Shown: piece after piece, positions 45,185 through 54,444 of the stretch
Numbering within the stretch: the first letter of the stretch is position 1
Layout: each line of letters opens with the position of its first letter
Assembly: GCF_024436415.1 (NCBI RefSeq)
Contig: NZ_JAFMZQ010000001.1
Location: 3,100,001-3,164,000 of the forward strand
Source: Pedobacter deserti
Lineage (GTDB): Bacteria > Bacteroidota > Bacteroidia > Sphingobacteriales > Sphingobacteriaceae
Length of the DNA: 64,000 nt
Direction of reading: 5' to 3'
The notes under the pieces: model-generated
What the model was told of the DNA's origin: nothing
Database searches by the model: none
What the model saw: only the letters and a program-made list of their open reading frames with translations
Program-made: the position numbers and the translations under genes

Positions 45185-45238
45185 GCAAAGTGATTTTCGT
45201 ATACGAAAATACATCTTTGCTTAGTCCACGCGGACTAA
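45185..45238. other. Candidate oriT: palindrome plus hairpin
   Basis: An 18-bp perfect palindrome (ATTTTCGTATACGAAAAT, 45193-45210) is enclosed by GCAAAG (45185-45190) and CTTTGC (45215-45220). Immediately to the right, TTAGTCC (45221-45227) pairs with GGACTAA (45232-45238) around ACGC. Two adjacent hairpins directly upstream of mobA and the relaxase gene are the expected place and form for an origin of transfer. An operator for the mob operon is the alternative. Confidence 0.55.
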
Positions 45239-45295
45239 AAACGAGCTCGTTAAGACACTGCCGTTCTGAACGTTTTAACTACTTGAAAAGAGTTA

Positions 45296-45472
45296 CTAAA
45301 TGACTGAATAGAGGTTCCGACCAGCTATTATTTCCTCCGGTGACAGGCTGGCGCGAAGCTGTTGCCGGATCCTGCCCCTTGATATAACCTTTACTCTTTT
45401 AAACTTCAGGTGCGGGACAAAGTTGTACCGCCTTTCGTTTTCTTTGATGTGGGGATTTCTGTAGTTGCTCAT
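45296..45472 (-). CDS. Small basic protein near oriT, 58 aa
   Basis: An ATG at 45470-45472 opens a 58-codon frame ending at 45296-45298. The product starts MSNYRNPHIKENERRYNFVP and is strongly basic in the middle (LKFKRVKVISRGRIRQQLR), then ends LSPEEIIAGRNLYSVI. The composition and length suggest a real nucleic-acid-binding or ICE maintenance protein. It lies between the LRR gene and oriT on the mob strand. I do not recognise the family. Confidence 0.55.
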   Translation of the reverse strand: MSNYRNPHIKENERRYNFVPHLKFKRVKVISRGRIRQQLRASLSPEEIIAGRNLYSVI

Positions 45473-45555
45473 GGCTCAATAAATTACGTTCAGCCAAAGT
45501 TGCCAACGACAAAGCTGCGAAAATCCCATGTGGGAGAAACAGACTGATAGCAAAT

Positions 45556-47019
45556 CTATTTATCTTTTCCTACAAGAAGATCTGGTATACTAGGAAGCGC
45601 AAGCCAAGGGGCGACTATGTTGTATTTTCTGCCAAGTACTTGCAACAACTCCACGCCCTTTTTTGTACCAGACAAAGCTTTAGACCATTCTGATTCCGGA
45701 TTATTAATTTGATCAAGAATGCGTCGCAATCGTTTAAATGGAGTTTTATTGACAGTTGTTGCATCAGCATTTTCATCAATTGATAGTAGCTCTGCATCAA
45801 TAGCATTTAACTCTTCTTTTTGAACATTGCTCAGAGTGGAATCTAATGCGTTTTTCAATTCAAAGAGAATGTTTTGCAGATCAGGAATAGCGATTTTGAG
45901 ATCCAAATTTGCGCTGGCCGTAGCAGTTGAATTCGAGTTTGAGACGGCGTTGATCAATATGGGCTGAGGATGGCTCTTATCAAACTCAATTATTCGCATG
46001 AGTCTGTTGACTTCACCAGTTAACATCTTATTTTCGAGATTTCTCAATTCAATTTGAGAACTTAAATGGCGAACTTGGTTTCTTAATTCAATCATCACAA
46101 GTTCTCTTTCGTTTGATGTCAACGACCTTTCAAAGACAGGATCGATTAATTCGACTTTTTCTTTGATAAAACCGACAAATTCAATTAAATATATCTGGAT
46201 AAATTCTTTATCGGTTACCTGGCCGCTTATTGTAAGGCCGGTATCGTCACTCGAAACCTCAAGGTCAAAAACTTTACCCTTTGTTTTTTCGACAAACGAG
46301 TTAAAATAAATCAAGTACTGAAAGAATGCAGTTTTAAGCTCCTTTGCAAATTCAAAATGGCTATGAAATTTCCCAGAATCATTCGTGCTTCTTCTCGACA
46401 AGCTCATAAAATGTCTTAGAACTGGAACTACTGCATTTTTGCCCGTAACGTTGATTTTTTTATTGCCTTCCAAAAGCTGTATCGGATTTCCAGTTAATAC
46501 CAGGGTCCGCAAATTGAATAGATCAATCATTCCGCCTGGGAGATTTTTGATTTGATTATTTGCAAGGTCTATCGATGTCAGTGCCGTAACTCTGGTAATT
46601 GATTCTGGTACGGCCGAAATCTTATTAGATCCAATTGTTAAGGTTTTTAAATTTGATAGCTGCTCGATTTCATCCGGAATGGTCTCAATCTGGTTGCCTG
46701 TCAAATTAATTAATTCCAATTCACGCAGTTCAAATAAAATCGGCGGAATCTCCTTAAACAGGCATCGGGTAGCGTTAAAGTGCCGAAGGTTTGTCAGCTC
46801 CTTAAATCTTTCAGGTAATGACGAGATTGGATTCATCCCAATCGACAGAAACCGTATTCCTTTAAGTTCGAAAACTTCATCAGGGATGTGATCAAGTTTT
46901 AGCCCCTTTAAGCTCAAAGTTGTATTGCCTGGATTATTTTTCCAATTTGAAATTCTGGTCTTCAAAATTTCCAACCCCTCTTCCATTGTTTCGGGAGGTA
47001 CTGCTTTCTGTTTAGCCAT
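45556..47019 (-). CDS. Cytoplasmic leucine-rich-repeat protein
   Basis: This 487-aa protein has about seven 23-residue leucine-rich repeats in residues 35-190 (LINLTGNQIETIPDEIEQLSNL type). A globular middle follows (200-300), then a helical coiled region (300-345) and a C-terminal segment that closes with a hydrophobic WLALPSIPDLLVG. It has no signal peptide. Its A+T content is higher than that of the mob genes. LRR sensors with extra C-terminal modules occur in bacterial conflict systems, but nothing here proves that role. It lies between oriT and RadC. Confidence 0.8.
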   Translation of the reverse strand: MAKQKAVPPETMEEGLEILKTRISNWKNNPGNTTLSLKGLKLDHIPDEVFELKGIRFLSIGMNPISSLPERFKELTNLRHFNATRCLFKEIPPILFELRELELINLTGNQIETIPDEIEQLSNLKTLTIGSNKISAVPESITRVTALTSIDLANNQIKNLPGGMIDLFNLRTLVLTGNPIQLLEGNKKINVTGKNAVVPVLRHFMSLSRRSTNDSGKFHSHFEFAKELKTAFFQYLIYFNSFVEKTKGKVFDLEVSSDDTGLTISGQVTDKEFIQIYLIEFVGFIKEKVELIDPVFERSLTSNERELVMIELRNQVRHLSSQIELRNLENKMLTGEVNRLMRIIEFDKSHPQPILINAVSNSNSTATASANLDLKIAIPDLQNILFELKNALDSTLSNVQKEELNAIDAELLSIDENADATTVNKTPFKRLRRILDQINNPESEWSKALSGTKKGVELLQVLGRKYNIVAPWLALPSIPDLLVGKDK

Positions 47020-47080
47020 GGCGATTAATTCTAAGGCTAAGATAATTTTAGTTTCTGGAAATTAGAAGAACTTTGTATAT

Positions 47081-47548
47081 CTAGATTAATCCCTCATCAC
47101 CAAACGAAAAGAACTGATCCAGCGAAACAATCAGATGGTCCAGCAACGGCAACTCCAAAGCCTTACCAGCTACTACCAACTTCTTAGTAATAGCAATATC
47201 TCCATCGCTCGGTCTAAGATTCTCAGATGGATGGTTATGCGCAATGATCACCGAAGATGCCGCGCATTTCAACGCAATACCGAACACCACCTTAGGATCA
47301 ACTACCGTACCCGAATAACCACCACAAGATATTTCCTTAATCCCAATCACACGGTTAGCCCTATTTAAGACCAGCATGAAACACTGCTCCTGCAAACTGA
47401 TCAAATCCTTATCCCAATACGCCATAAATACCTGATAAGCATCCCTCGATTGAGATATTTTTGGTCTGTCGCCAGCCTTATAATTTGGCCTGTACGATAC
47501 CTGAATTTCGGAAACCTGGAACATTGGATTTACTTTCTGCGCTTTCAT
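47081..47548 (-). CDS. RadC-like JAB domain protein, copy 1
   Basis: This 155-aa protein is the C-terminal RadC/JAMM domain alone, without the usual N-terminal HhH part. Metal-site residues are H104 and H106 in HNHPSENL, S114, D117, and a candidate Glu near 54. Single-domain RadC proteins are typical passengers of Bacteroidota ICEs and may act in DNA processing or anti-restriction. It is about 75-80% identical by eye to the copy at 60331. Confidence 0.9.
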   Translation of the reverse strand: MKAQKVNPMFQVSEIQVSYRPNYKAGDRPKISQSRDAYQVFMAYWDKDLISLQEQCFMLVLNRANRVIGIKEISCGGYSGTVVDPKVVFGIALKCAASSVIIAHNHPSENLRPSDGDIAITKKLVVAGKALELPLLDHLIVSLDQFFSFGDEGLI

Positions 47549-47743
47549 CAGTTACATTTTTAAATTGAAAAATTTGATTAATTGCGCGTTCCCCAGCCGT
47601 AGGCCGAGCAAGCAAAAAATGCAGCGGAATAAATGGACAAGAGCGCAAAAGCCGGAGGGTTTATGCCGAACAATTTTTGCGCCCTGAGGCCTTGCGGCTA
47701 ACTTGGTGCCCATTAATAAAAAAAAACACGCTCCCTGGCCCCT
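47081..47743. repeat. RadC-module direct repeat, left copy
   Basis: The RadC gene and about 195 bp upstream of it recur at 60331-60991 in the same orientation. The upstream stretch is highly similar (for example AGCAAGCAAAAAATGCAGCG and TTTATGCCGAACAATTTTTG in both). The conservation of non-coding DNA suggests duplication or two element remnants, not just paralogous genes. Confidence 0.8.
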
Positions 47744-48383
47744 TCAGATCATCCCATTTGAGGCTTTTGATAAATCGTAGAGCAGTGCCTTCTCACAAGG
47801 GAGAAAATGAAAACAGGTATCTCCCACCGTTATTTGTGACGCCGGGAAACCCATCGAACGTGAGAATGGTGACAAATTTCAGGGTAAGCGGCGGTAGCCG
47901 GTCATGATTTGTGACAAATACTAAAAAGTACCGCCTTGTGAGTGCTGAAGGCATGTTTCTTCTTCAACTGGATTGATCGGTCCGAACGCTACATGTCATT
48001 TATTGGAGGAGCTATGACCTTTTTCACATATATCCACATATACGCTTTTTCGGTTGTATCTGCGCAAACATAAAGGCGTTTTCCGACTATCCAAAAAAAT
48101 GAGCACCTTCCTGGCCGTCCTAGTTCTTTGACGGGCTGAGGGAGCGTCAAATAAACTAATCTGCAACCAGTCAGGTGCTCACCAGACTTCCCTGCAATCG
48201 TCGTGATTTAAAACGAATCAACTGTCGATCTGACCTTCGTGATGTTATGATGCGAACCTAAGACGCGAAGCTCAAAGTGAGTTGGTTTCTGATTTTAGCG
48301 CTTCATACTAAAAAAAAAAATGCCAGGAAAAAAACGGTTGCCAACTTCAATGTCATTGTGGATGCATTTTCATTCAGTTAGCA
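47744..48383. other. Intergenic region with nested hairpin
   Basis: About 640 bp without a trusted gene. It holds the nested inverted repeat at 48101-48180. A 26-codon rightward frame from about 47994 (MSFIGGAMTFFTYIH..) looks accidental. Confidence 0.45.
48101..48180. repeat. 80-bp nested inverted repeat
   Basis: GAGCACCT (48101-48108) pairs with AGGTGCTC (48173-48180). Inside, TAGTT (48121-48125) pairs with AACTA (48154-48158), and TTTGACG (48127-48133) pairs with CGTCAAA (48145-48151) around an 11-nt loop. The arms are in nested order, consistent with a small structured RNA or a miniature palindromic element. Confidence 0.5.
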
Positions 48384-49088
48384 CTAAATCGTCTCCATAT
48401 ACAATTGTTGCAAACCATCCGCTGTAATTTGGCTGGTAGGCAACTGGTGCACGAGTTGTCCCTGGCGCATGATTCCAATCGTGGTACCAAGGTTGACCGC
48501 CCCAAAAATATCATGAGTAGCCATGAGAATCGCCCGGCCTTCGGACGCCAGTTCCTTGCATAGCTGCGTGAATTCAGCCGAGGCCTTGGGGTCAAGGCCA
48601 CTGGTCGGTTCGTCCATCAGAATTGCTTTGGCATTTTTGGCCAGTGCGATCGCAATGCCGACCTTCTGCCGCATCCCTTTAGAATACAATTTCAAATGTT
48701 TATGGTGAGCTTCAGACTGCAAGCCAGCGCGGTGAAGCAAATCTGTCAATTGCGGTCCAGAATGCCTTATCCCGGCAAGGCGGCTGAAGAAATCAAGATT
48801 CTCCACGGCAGATAAATTGCCGTAGAGTTGTACAACTTCAGGGATATAGGCCAGATGTGCCCGGGCAACCTCCGGCTTCTCATGCACTTCAATGTTATTA
48901 ATCCTGGCAACACCTTCCGTGGGATCGATGAGTCCAAGAAACAAATTAATGGTCGTTGTTTTTCCTGCACCGTTTTGTCCCAGCAGGCAATAGATTTCGC
49001 CAGCCCGGACACATAAATTAAGCTTATTTAAAGCATGGTGCTGATGGTAAGTTTTGCTAAGGTCTATAGCTTCTAATATAATTGACAT
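48384..49088 (-). CDS. ABC transporter ATP-binding protein
   Basis: This 234-aa protein has Walker A GQNGAGKTT (37-45), the signature LYSKGMRQKVGIA, Walker B AKAILMDEPTSGLDP and the switch histidine in LMATHDIFG. It is the ATPase for the two ABC-2 permeases encoded just upstream. The set resembles NosFY-type or other ABC-2 exporters. It is the last gene of a leftward operon with a TonB receptor, so it may serve metal or siderophore handling. Confidence 0.93.
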   Translation of the reverse strand: MSIILEAIDLSKTYHQHHALNKLNLCVRAGEIYCLLGQNGAGKTTTINLFLGLIDPTEGVARINNIEVHEKPEVARAHLAYIPEVVQLYGNLSAVENLDFFSRLAGIRHSGPQLTDLLHRAGLQSEAHHKHLKLYSKGMRQKVGIAIALAKNAKAILMDEPTSGLDPKASAEFTQLCKELASEGRAILMATHDIFGAVNLGTTIGIMRQGQLVHQLPTSQITADGLQQLYMETI

Positions 49089-49096
49089 GTGTTTTT

Positions 49097-50503
49097 CTAT
49101 TTAGTTGATCGACTGGTTTTTTCAGAAACATAGATACCGAGAACGATAAATCCCGCGCTCAGGAGCAGTAACGGCGAAAGGCCCGCCATCCACTGGCTTG
49201 CCAGGATATGAGGTTTTGGACTTCGGAAACCAGGCGAACCCACGAAAGCTTGCCGGGTAAACGCTTCTTTGGACAACCTGTAATAATTGACGTGATCCAT
49301 TCTGGCGATTTGAAATGCAGCGGCCGCTCTGCGAAAACGGACAAAATCACTGGCTTCGCTGCCCCCCAGCCTGTTGAACAGGAACTGCGCGGCAAAGCCT
49401 GGATTGATGGCAGTGAACCATCTTAGTGTTTCTTCTTCGCTGAGGATATGCTCATCTCTTTGGCTTCCTACCTCGCTGAGCCTTGAGGCAAGAATGGTGT
49501 AGTAGCTGATTGTTTTGATTTCGCGTTCATCGCTGAGATCGTAGCTCTTCCAGGCCGGCCTCAGCATAACCAGCGTATCCCGCAACTTATCGGGGTCCAT
49601 GCCCCATACGCGGTAAGAGAATTCGCGCTCCACCTCGGCCATTTCAACACCATGAAGATCTGCCTTGGACATGCCGCGATGGATCAATGAGGGAACCAGG
49701 AATAGAAAAAGTATCCAGACGCTGACCATCACCAGTGCACTTAACGAGGAAGTCCGTGTGAGATTCACAATGAAAAAGCACAGGGCTGCCCAAAAAGTGA
49801 GATAGATCAGCGTAACGAGCATCCAGACCAACGCTTCGATTGTCCACAGCGCGTCTGTAAGCATCGCTCCTGCTGCGCTAAGCAAGAGCGCCAGGAAAGT
49901 AACGGCCCCAGCACGAAAGAAGATCCGCCAGGCGCTGACCCACCATTGCGGCCTGCCCTGAACGACGATGAGTTTGTCGGCACCAGTTTGGCGATCTTCC
50001 CCCACCACATCATGCGTGCATGCAATAATCAGCAAAGGGAAAAGGTAGATGATCACGAAGGAAAGATCAAAGTTTCCCGCTTTGAGCTTCGCGGGGTTCC
50101 TGATCTCGGAAGTCTTGCTGCTGTAGATACTTTGTGCTATCCAGGTATTGTAGTAAAAAATATTGTTGTCTGCCTGCCCAATGGCCATGGCTTGCAGTGG
50201 TGCCGGCCTTTTAACCGCAGGGACCTGCAAAGCATACTCGTTCAAGAAAGGGTCACGGGCACTTTTATAGTCCTTTTTGCCCTGCTCGCTCACGGTATCA
50301 AGGATCCGAAATTTTCCCAGTTGGGCGTTAACCCGGGATCGGTAGGCCGTATCTATCTGATAGGCCGTTCGCACCTGGTCGGTTCTAAACTCATAACCAC
50401 AGTAAAGCCCATAGGCGCCTATAAGCAGCATCGTCAGCCAAGCGGCCACCAATACCTTGCTACGCAGCAGCCGCTTCCACTCATAAATAAATATTCCTTT
50501 CAT
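49097..50503 (-). CDS. ABC-2 type permease (DUF3526-like), copy 2
   Basis: This 468-aa protein has one N-terminal membrane helix (about 17-37), a large extracytoplasmic region, a block of five helices around residues 145-285 (IIYLFPLLIIACTHDVVGEDRQTGADKL at its start) and a final helix near the C-terminus. This is the DUF3526 ABC-permease pattern. It overlaps its paralogue by 4 nt and precedes the ATPase by 8 bp. The two probably form a heterodimer. Confidence 0.85.
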   Translation of the reverse strand: MKGIFIYEWKRLLRSKVLVAAWLTMLLIGAYGLYCGYEFRTDQVRTAYQIDTAYRSRVNAQLGKFRILDTVSEQGKKDYKSARDPFLNEYALQVPAVKRPAPLQAMAIGQADNNIFYYNTWIAQSIYSSKTSEIRNPAKLKAGNFDLSFVIIYLFPLLIIACTHDVVGEDRQTGADKLIVVQGRPQWWVSAWRIFFRAGAVTFLALLLSAAGAMLTDALWTIEALVWMLVTLIYLTFWAALCFFIVNLTRTSSLSALVMVSVWILFLFLVPSLIHRGMSKADLHGVEMAEVEREFSYRVWGMDPDKLRDTLVMLRPAWKSYDLSDEREIKTISYYTILASRLSEVGSQRDEHILSEEETLRWFTAINPGFAAQFLFNRLGGSEASDFVRFRRAAAAFQIARMDHVNYYRLSKEAFTRQAFVGSPGFRSPKPHILASQWMAGLSPLLLLSAGFIVLGIYVSEKTSRSTK

Positions 50504-51918
50504 CGCGCAATTTTGATACGGTTAGCAGTTAGGTTAATTAACAGAAACAGGCCGGCACACCACAATAGTAGCGAGAGCAGTTCCGGAACGTTATGCCTGA
50601 TGGCCCAGGCCACACCCGGAGACCTGTAATGGAAGTCCCTGATCTTCTGCCAATAGTCAGCTTTCACCTTCCACTGCCAGTCACCGGTCTTGCTGCCCCC
50701 GTAGGCTTGCTCAAGATTCAGCTCCCGGATCAGCTCCCGGCGGTGGCCTTCGGCACGTTCACTGAAGTGGAAATGATGATACGTGTCAGTTCCGGCCAGG
50801 CTCATGCTCATACTTTGAATACCGGAAAACGGATTGATCAGGCTGCTCCAGGCGATCATCCGGTTCTGGCTTGTTATGCGTTGCTGGACGTTACCCAGAT
50901 GCCGGTCATATACCTTATTGTGATACTCCTCATCCGCTTGCATGGTTAAGCCATCCAGGTTTACTGGTAGCTGTGCGGCGGAGTCCACCCGGTGAACCTT
51001 TAAAAGGCTATCCTGGAACTTTTTTGTGCGCTCATTCCGCGGATCGTGACCGTTGATGCCGTTTTTGTTGTCCTCTTTGATGCGTTGATCCAGCACGAGC
51101 CGTGTGGTCAGCGGATGGATCTGCTCACTCAAGTTGGCCAACCCTTTGGGCAACAAGATAAAACAGATCAGCCAGATAAACAGCAGCGGCAGCAATGCTG
51201 CTGAGGAGGTCCTGCTCAGGGCCGAAATGTAAATCGACCCAGCAGTTACCATCGCGTAAAACAAGCCGTAGAGCAGGAATAAAAGCAAAAGGCGCAGCAC
51301 CGAGTCGGCGTCAGCAGAGGTGGCCGAAAAAACCCACAGTACCAGGATACTGACCACCAGGAAAGACAACCAAAGGAGCCAGTAAGCCAGGAACTTGCCC
51401 CACATGAGCTTCCTGAGGGTAGCTCCCTGGGTGAGCATCAGCGGCAGCGTGCCCTGCTCGCGCAACCGCGAGATTGCGTCATGGCAGACAAAGATGATCA
51501 GCAGAGGCAGTAATAACTGAAGAATAAGCCCAAGGTCCAGTTGCCCAAAGCGGATAAGTGAGCTGGACCGGTTTGCCGCAGAGAACATAAGTTCGTTCTG
51601 CTTATGGCCCTCAAGCCTGAGGGATAAACCGGTGAATGGGTTTACGCCCTGGTCGAATACGCTGAGCGTACTTACGGGCTTGTAAACAAAATGGCCATAA
51701 TGCGCTGCACTGTGCGGATTTACCTCTCCCTGTTCCAGGAAACGACTCCGCATGTGTTGCTGCGCAGCTTCTCTGGACCGGTCGGACGCTGCAAAAAGCT
51801 GGTACGACTGCCAGACGGCAAAGACGGCAAGCACAAGAAGCACACCCAGCAATGCCTTGGCGATATTGCCCCTGAGCAGGTTGCGCCACTCGTTGATGAT
51901 GATTGATTGAATTTTCAT
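50500..51918 (-). CDS. ABC-2 type permease (DUF3526-like), copy 1
   Basis: This 472-aa protein starts at the ATG at 51916-51918, 4 bp after the receptor stop. It has the same topology as its neighbour: one N-terminal helix, a long periplasmic loop, a helix cluster (LLPLLIIFVCHDAISRLREQGTLPL and following) and a closing helix near GVAWAIRHNVPELLSLLLW. The two permeases match in motifs at equivalent places. The substrate is unknown. Confidence 0.85.
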   Translation of the reverse strand: MKIQSIIINEWRNLLRGNIAKALLGVLLVLAVFAVWQSYQLFAASDRSREAAQQHMRSRFLEQGEVNPHSAAHYGHFVYKPVSTLSVFDQGVNPFTGLSLRLEGHKQNELMFSAANRSSSLIRFGQLDLGLILQLLLPLLIIFVCHDAISRLREQGTLPLMLTQGATLRKLMWGKFLAYWLLWLSFLVVSILVLWVFSATSADADSVLRLLLLFLLYGLFYAMVTAGSIYISALSRTSSAALLPLLFIWLICFILLPKGLANLSEQIHPLTTRLVLDQRIKEDNKNGINGHDPRNERTKKFQDSLLKVHRVDSAAQLPVNLDGLTMQADEEYHNKVYDRHLGNVQQRITSQNRMIAWSSLINPFSGIQSMSMSLAGTDTYHHFHFSERAEGHRRELIRELNLEQAYGGSKTGDWQWKVKADYWQKIRDFHYRSPGVAWAIRHNVPELLSLLLWCAGLFLLINLTANRIKIAR

Positions 51919-51922
51919 GTTG

Positions 51923-54271
51923 TTATCTAATTTCATAAGAAATACCGACCAGGATGTTTCGCGGCATACCCGGCGTATATGAATTTGCTATTCCGCTCAT
52001 GGCATACCGCTTATCAAACAGGTTGTTGCCATTGACCTGGAGCCTATAATTTTCATAGCGGTAACCGATCATAGCATCGAATATGGTATAGGCCGGCATT
52101 TCGGCGACAGTGCGACCGACTTTCTGATTACTGAAAAAGCGTCTGCCGACATGCTGGAACCCGCCACCAACATATAAGCCCTTCACGAGCGACGGTGGCA
52201 GGACATAGCGCAGCCATGCGTTTGCAGTGTGCTCGGGGGTATTGGCGAAGCGCTGCCCAATATCCTCGGGCTTCACAGCCTCTGTGATCCTGGTCTTATT
52301 GAAGGTATAATTGACATTGATAAAGAGCGCCTGGGTTACGCTGCCACTTACCCCGGCTTCAATACCGCGGCTTCTCACCGCGCCTATGGCTTCCTGCCAG
52401 CGAGGCAAACCGGGTCTTGGGACAACCTGCAGGACATTCCTTCGTGTGCTCTGGTAAAGACTGACAAAAGGTAGCAGCCTACCCTGAAGAAAGTCCCCTT
52501 TGAATCCGAGCTCCAGTTGCTTGGAAGTCTCGGGATCAAACGGCCCGCCGTTTTCCGAGTAATTGCTGTAATGGGGTGAGAAACCCTGGTTGTAGTCCGC
52601 GTATACAGACAGTACCGCCAGAGGCTGATACACGACACCCAGACGGGGGCTGAAGTTTTCCGTACGCTCAGGGCGCTCGTTATAAAGCGTAACCCTTTCA
52701 GGATCTACCGCCAGGTAGCGCCTGAAGTAATTGTTATATCTCAGACCGGCCAGTACTTTCCACTGCCTTCCGATTTCAATATGGTCCTGAATGTATGCGC
52801 CCAGCGTGTTATAGGTGAAGCGCTCCATCTGCGAATTGGTATAGACCTGTTTTCCGACGCTGTCAAACACTTCATTTTTTACCGGATCATATACATTGAT
52901 CGGATCAGCAGCATACTGCCGGATGCCTTCCGGGTACTTGTTTTTGTTCAGGACGGCGTCAGCGCCCACAGAAAGCTGATGCGTCATTACCCAAATCTTT
53001 TGCTTAACATTGGTGTAAAGGTTTACCGTTGTGCCGGGCGAGTTGATCTTCTGATAGGTATAGCTCCTCATCACCGTCTGGTCGGCCGTTCGAATGTATC
53101 CAGCTGCTGTGTACTGCTCGCGCACGGTCCTGCTCTGATTGAAGGCTGCTAAAACACCCACAGATACCCTTTCGGAAAATGCATGTTCCATCACCGATTG
53201 AAGCTGCAGGTTATTGCCCTTGTAAAAACTGTTGTAACCGGGGTTGAATGTGTGCGGTGCCAGGAAGATGCTGTCCGGCTTAAGTGAGTTATAAATGGGA
53301 ACCCGCGGCTGATAGTTATTGCTGGCATCGTCATGGATATAATTGGCGTTTATCTGCCAGCTTGTCTTCGGGGCAATATCCCATTTGAGTGATCCGTAGG
53401 CCTGGATGCTGCGCCGGTCAAATCCGTCGGTAAAGCTGCCGCCGTCCTGAAATCCTCCGCCAAAAAGGAAGTACAGGTTCTTGCTTCTGGTCAGAGACGA
53501 AGTGACGTCGGCCTGCATGCGGTAAAGGTCAAAGCTGCCGCCTGCGGCGGAGGCGTTGAGCGTGGACTCCCTTTTGGGCTGCTTGGTCACCAGATTGACA
53601 TTGCCGCCCATTCCACCCTGTCCGTAAAGAATCGCCGATGGGCCGCGGATGACTTCTACGCGCTCGACGTTACCCAACAACGGAAGCTGGCCTTCAGGGT
53701 AAGGGCTGCCCTTGATACCATTGGTGGTTATTCCGCCAATGCCTGAAGTGTAGCCACGGCTGGAGAAACTTCCATAGAAGTCCGTGGAAGTGAATCCCGC
53801 TACGTTTTTGAAGGCGTCGTTGAGCTGAAAGAGCTGCTGATCGTTGATCAGCTCGCGCTCAACAAGCTGTACCTGCTGAGGGATGTCCTTCAGCAAGACC
53901 GGACCTCTGGTAAGTGAGCCGGTCTGCCTTTGCGCCTGGCCCCTGATAACCACTTCAGTAAGCGTACTGCTGGAGATGTTCAAAACCAGGCGCAGCGATA
54001 AATGCTGGCCATCCCTTAAGACGATGCCTTGCTTGGTAGCCTGGTAGCCAACGCCGGTGGCGATCAGCATATACTCCCCCGGCGCAAGATTTTCAAAAAT
54101 GAACTTTCCGGCAGCATCCGTCGTGCCTCGCCGGTCAGCATTCAGCGAAATATTGATTCCAGGCAGCGGCCTGCCAAGTTCGTCCTCGATCGAGCCGCGA
54201 ATGACTGCCTGACAGAAAGCTACCTGCAGGCTGAATAATGAGAACAAAACGGTAAAAATAATTTTAATCAT
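51923..54271 (-). CDS. TonB-dependent receptor, siderophore type
   Basis: This 782-aa protein starts at MIKIIFTVLFSLFSLQVAFC (54269-54271). A carboxypeptidase-regulatory domain (about 20-105) precedes a plug with VELINDQQLFQLNDAFKNVAGF-type ERELINDQQLFQLN, GGITTNGIKGSPYP and RVEVIRGPSAILYGQGGMGG. A 22-strand-type barrel ends in a YEIR terminus. The FhuA/FecA-like plug motifs favour siderophore or metal import. It shares an operon with an ABC-2 system, so export and import may be coordinated. Confidence 0.92.
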   Translation of the reverse strand: MIKIIFTVLFSLFSLQVAFCQAVIRGSIEDELGRPLPGINISLNADRRGTTDAAGKFIFENLAPGEYMLIATGVGYQATKQGIVLRDGQHLSLRLVLNISSSTLTEVVIRGQAQRQTGSLTRGPVLLKDIPQQVQLVERELINDQQLFQLNDAFKNVAGFTSTDFYGSFSSRGYTSGIGGITTNGIKGSPYPEGQLPLLGNVERVEVIRGPSAILYGQGGMGGNVNLVTKQPKRESTLNASAAGGSFDLYRMQADVTSSLTRSKNLYFLFGGGFQDGGSFTDGFDRRSIQAYGSLKWDIAPKTSWQINANYIHDDASNNYQPRVPIYNSLKPDSIFLAPHTFNPGYNSFYKGNNLQLQSVMEHAFSERVSVGVLAAFNQSRTVREQYTAAGYIRTADQTVMRSYTYQKINSPGTTVNLYTNVKQKIWVMTHQLSVGADAVLNKNKYPEGIRQYAADPINVYDPVKNEVFDSVGKQVYTNSQMERFTYNTLGAYIQDHIEIGRQWKVLAGLRYNNYFRRYLAVDPERVTLYNERPERTENFSPRLGVVYQPLAVLSVYADYNQGFSPHYSNYSENGGPFDPETSKQLELGFKGDFLQGRLLPFVSLYQSTRRNVLQVVPRPGLPRWQEAIGAVRSRGIEAGVSGSVTQALFINVNYTFNKTRITEAVKPEDIGQRFANTPEHTANAWLRYVLPPSLVKGLYVGGGFQHVGRRFFSNQKVGRTVAEMPAYTIFDAMIGYRYENYRLQVNGNNLFDKRYAMSGIANSYTPGMPRNILVGISYEIR

Positions 54272-54444
54272 TTTTTGTATAATGGTGATAGCGAATAATA
54301 ATTTAGTTCGACAGCAAACTTCCGATTGCACACAATAATAGCCGCCGTGCATGGGAATGCAAGTAACCGGCAATCGATACCCCTTTTCAGGTCACAATAA
54401 GTTTGCAGCCGGAAACTTTAGTGAAACAGAAAATCCTTCGTGAG

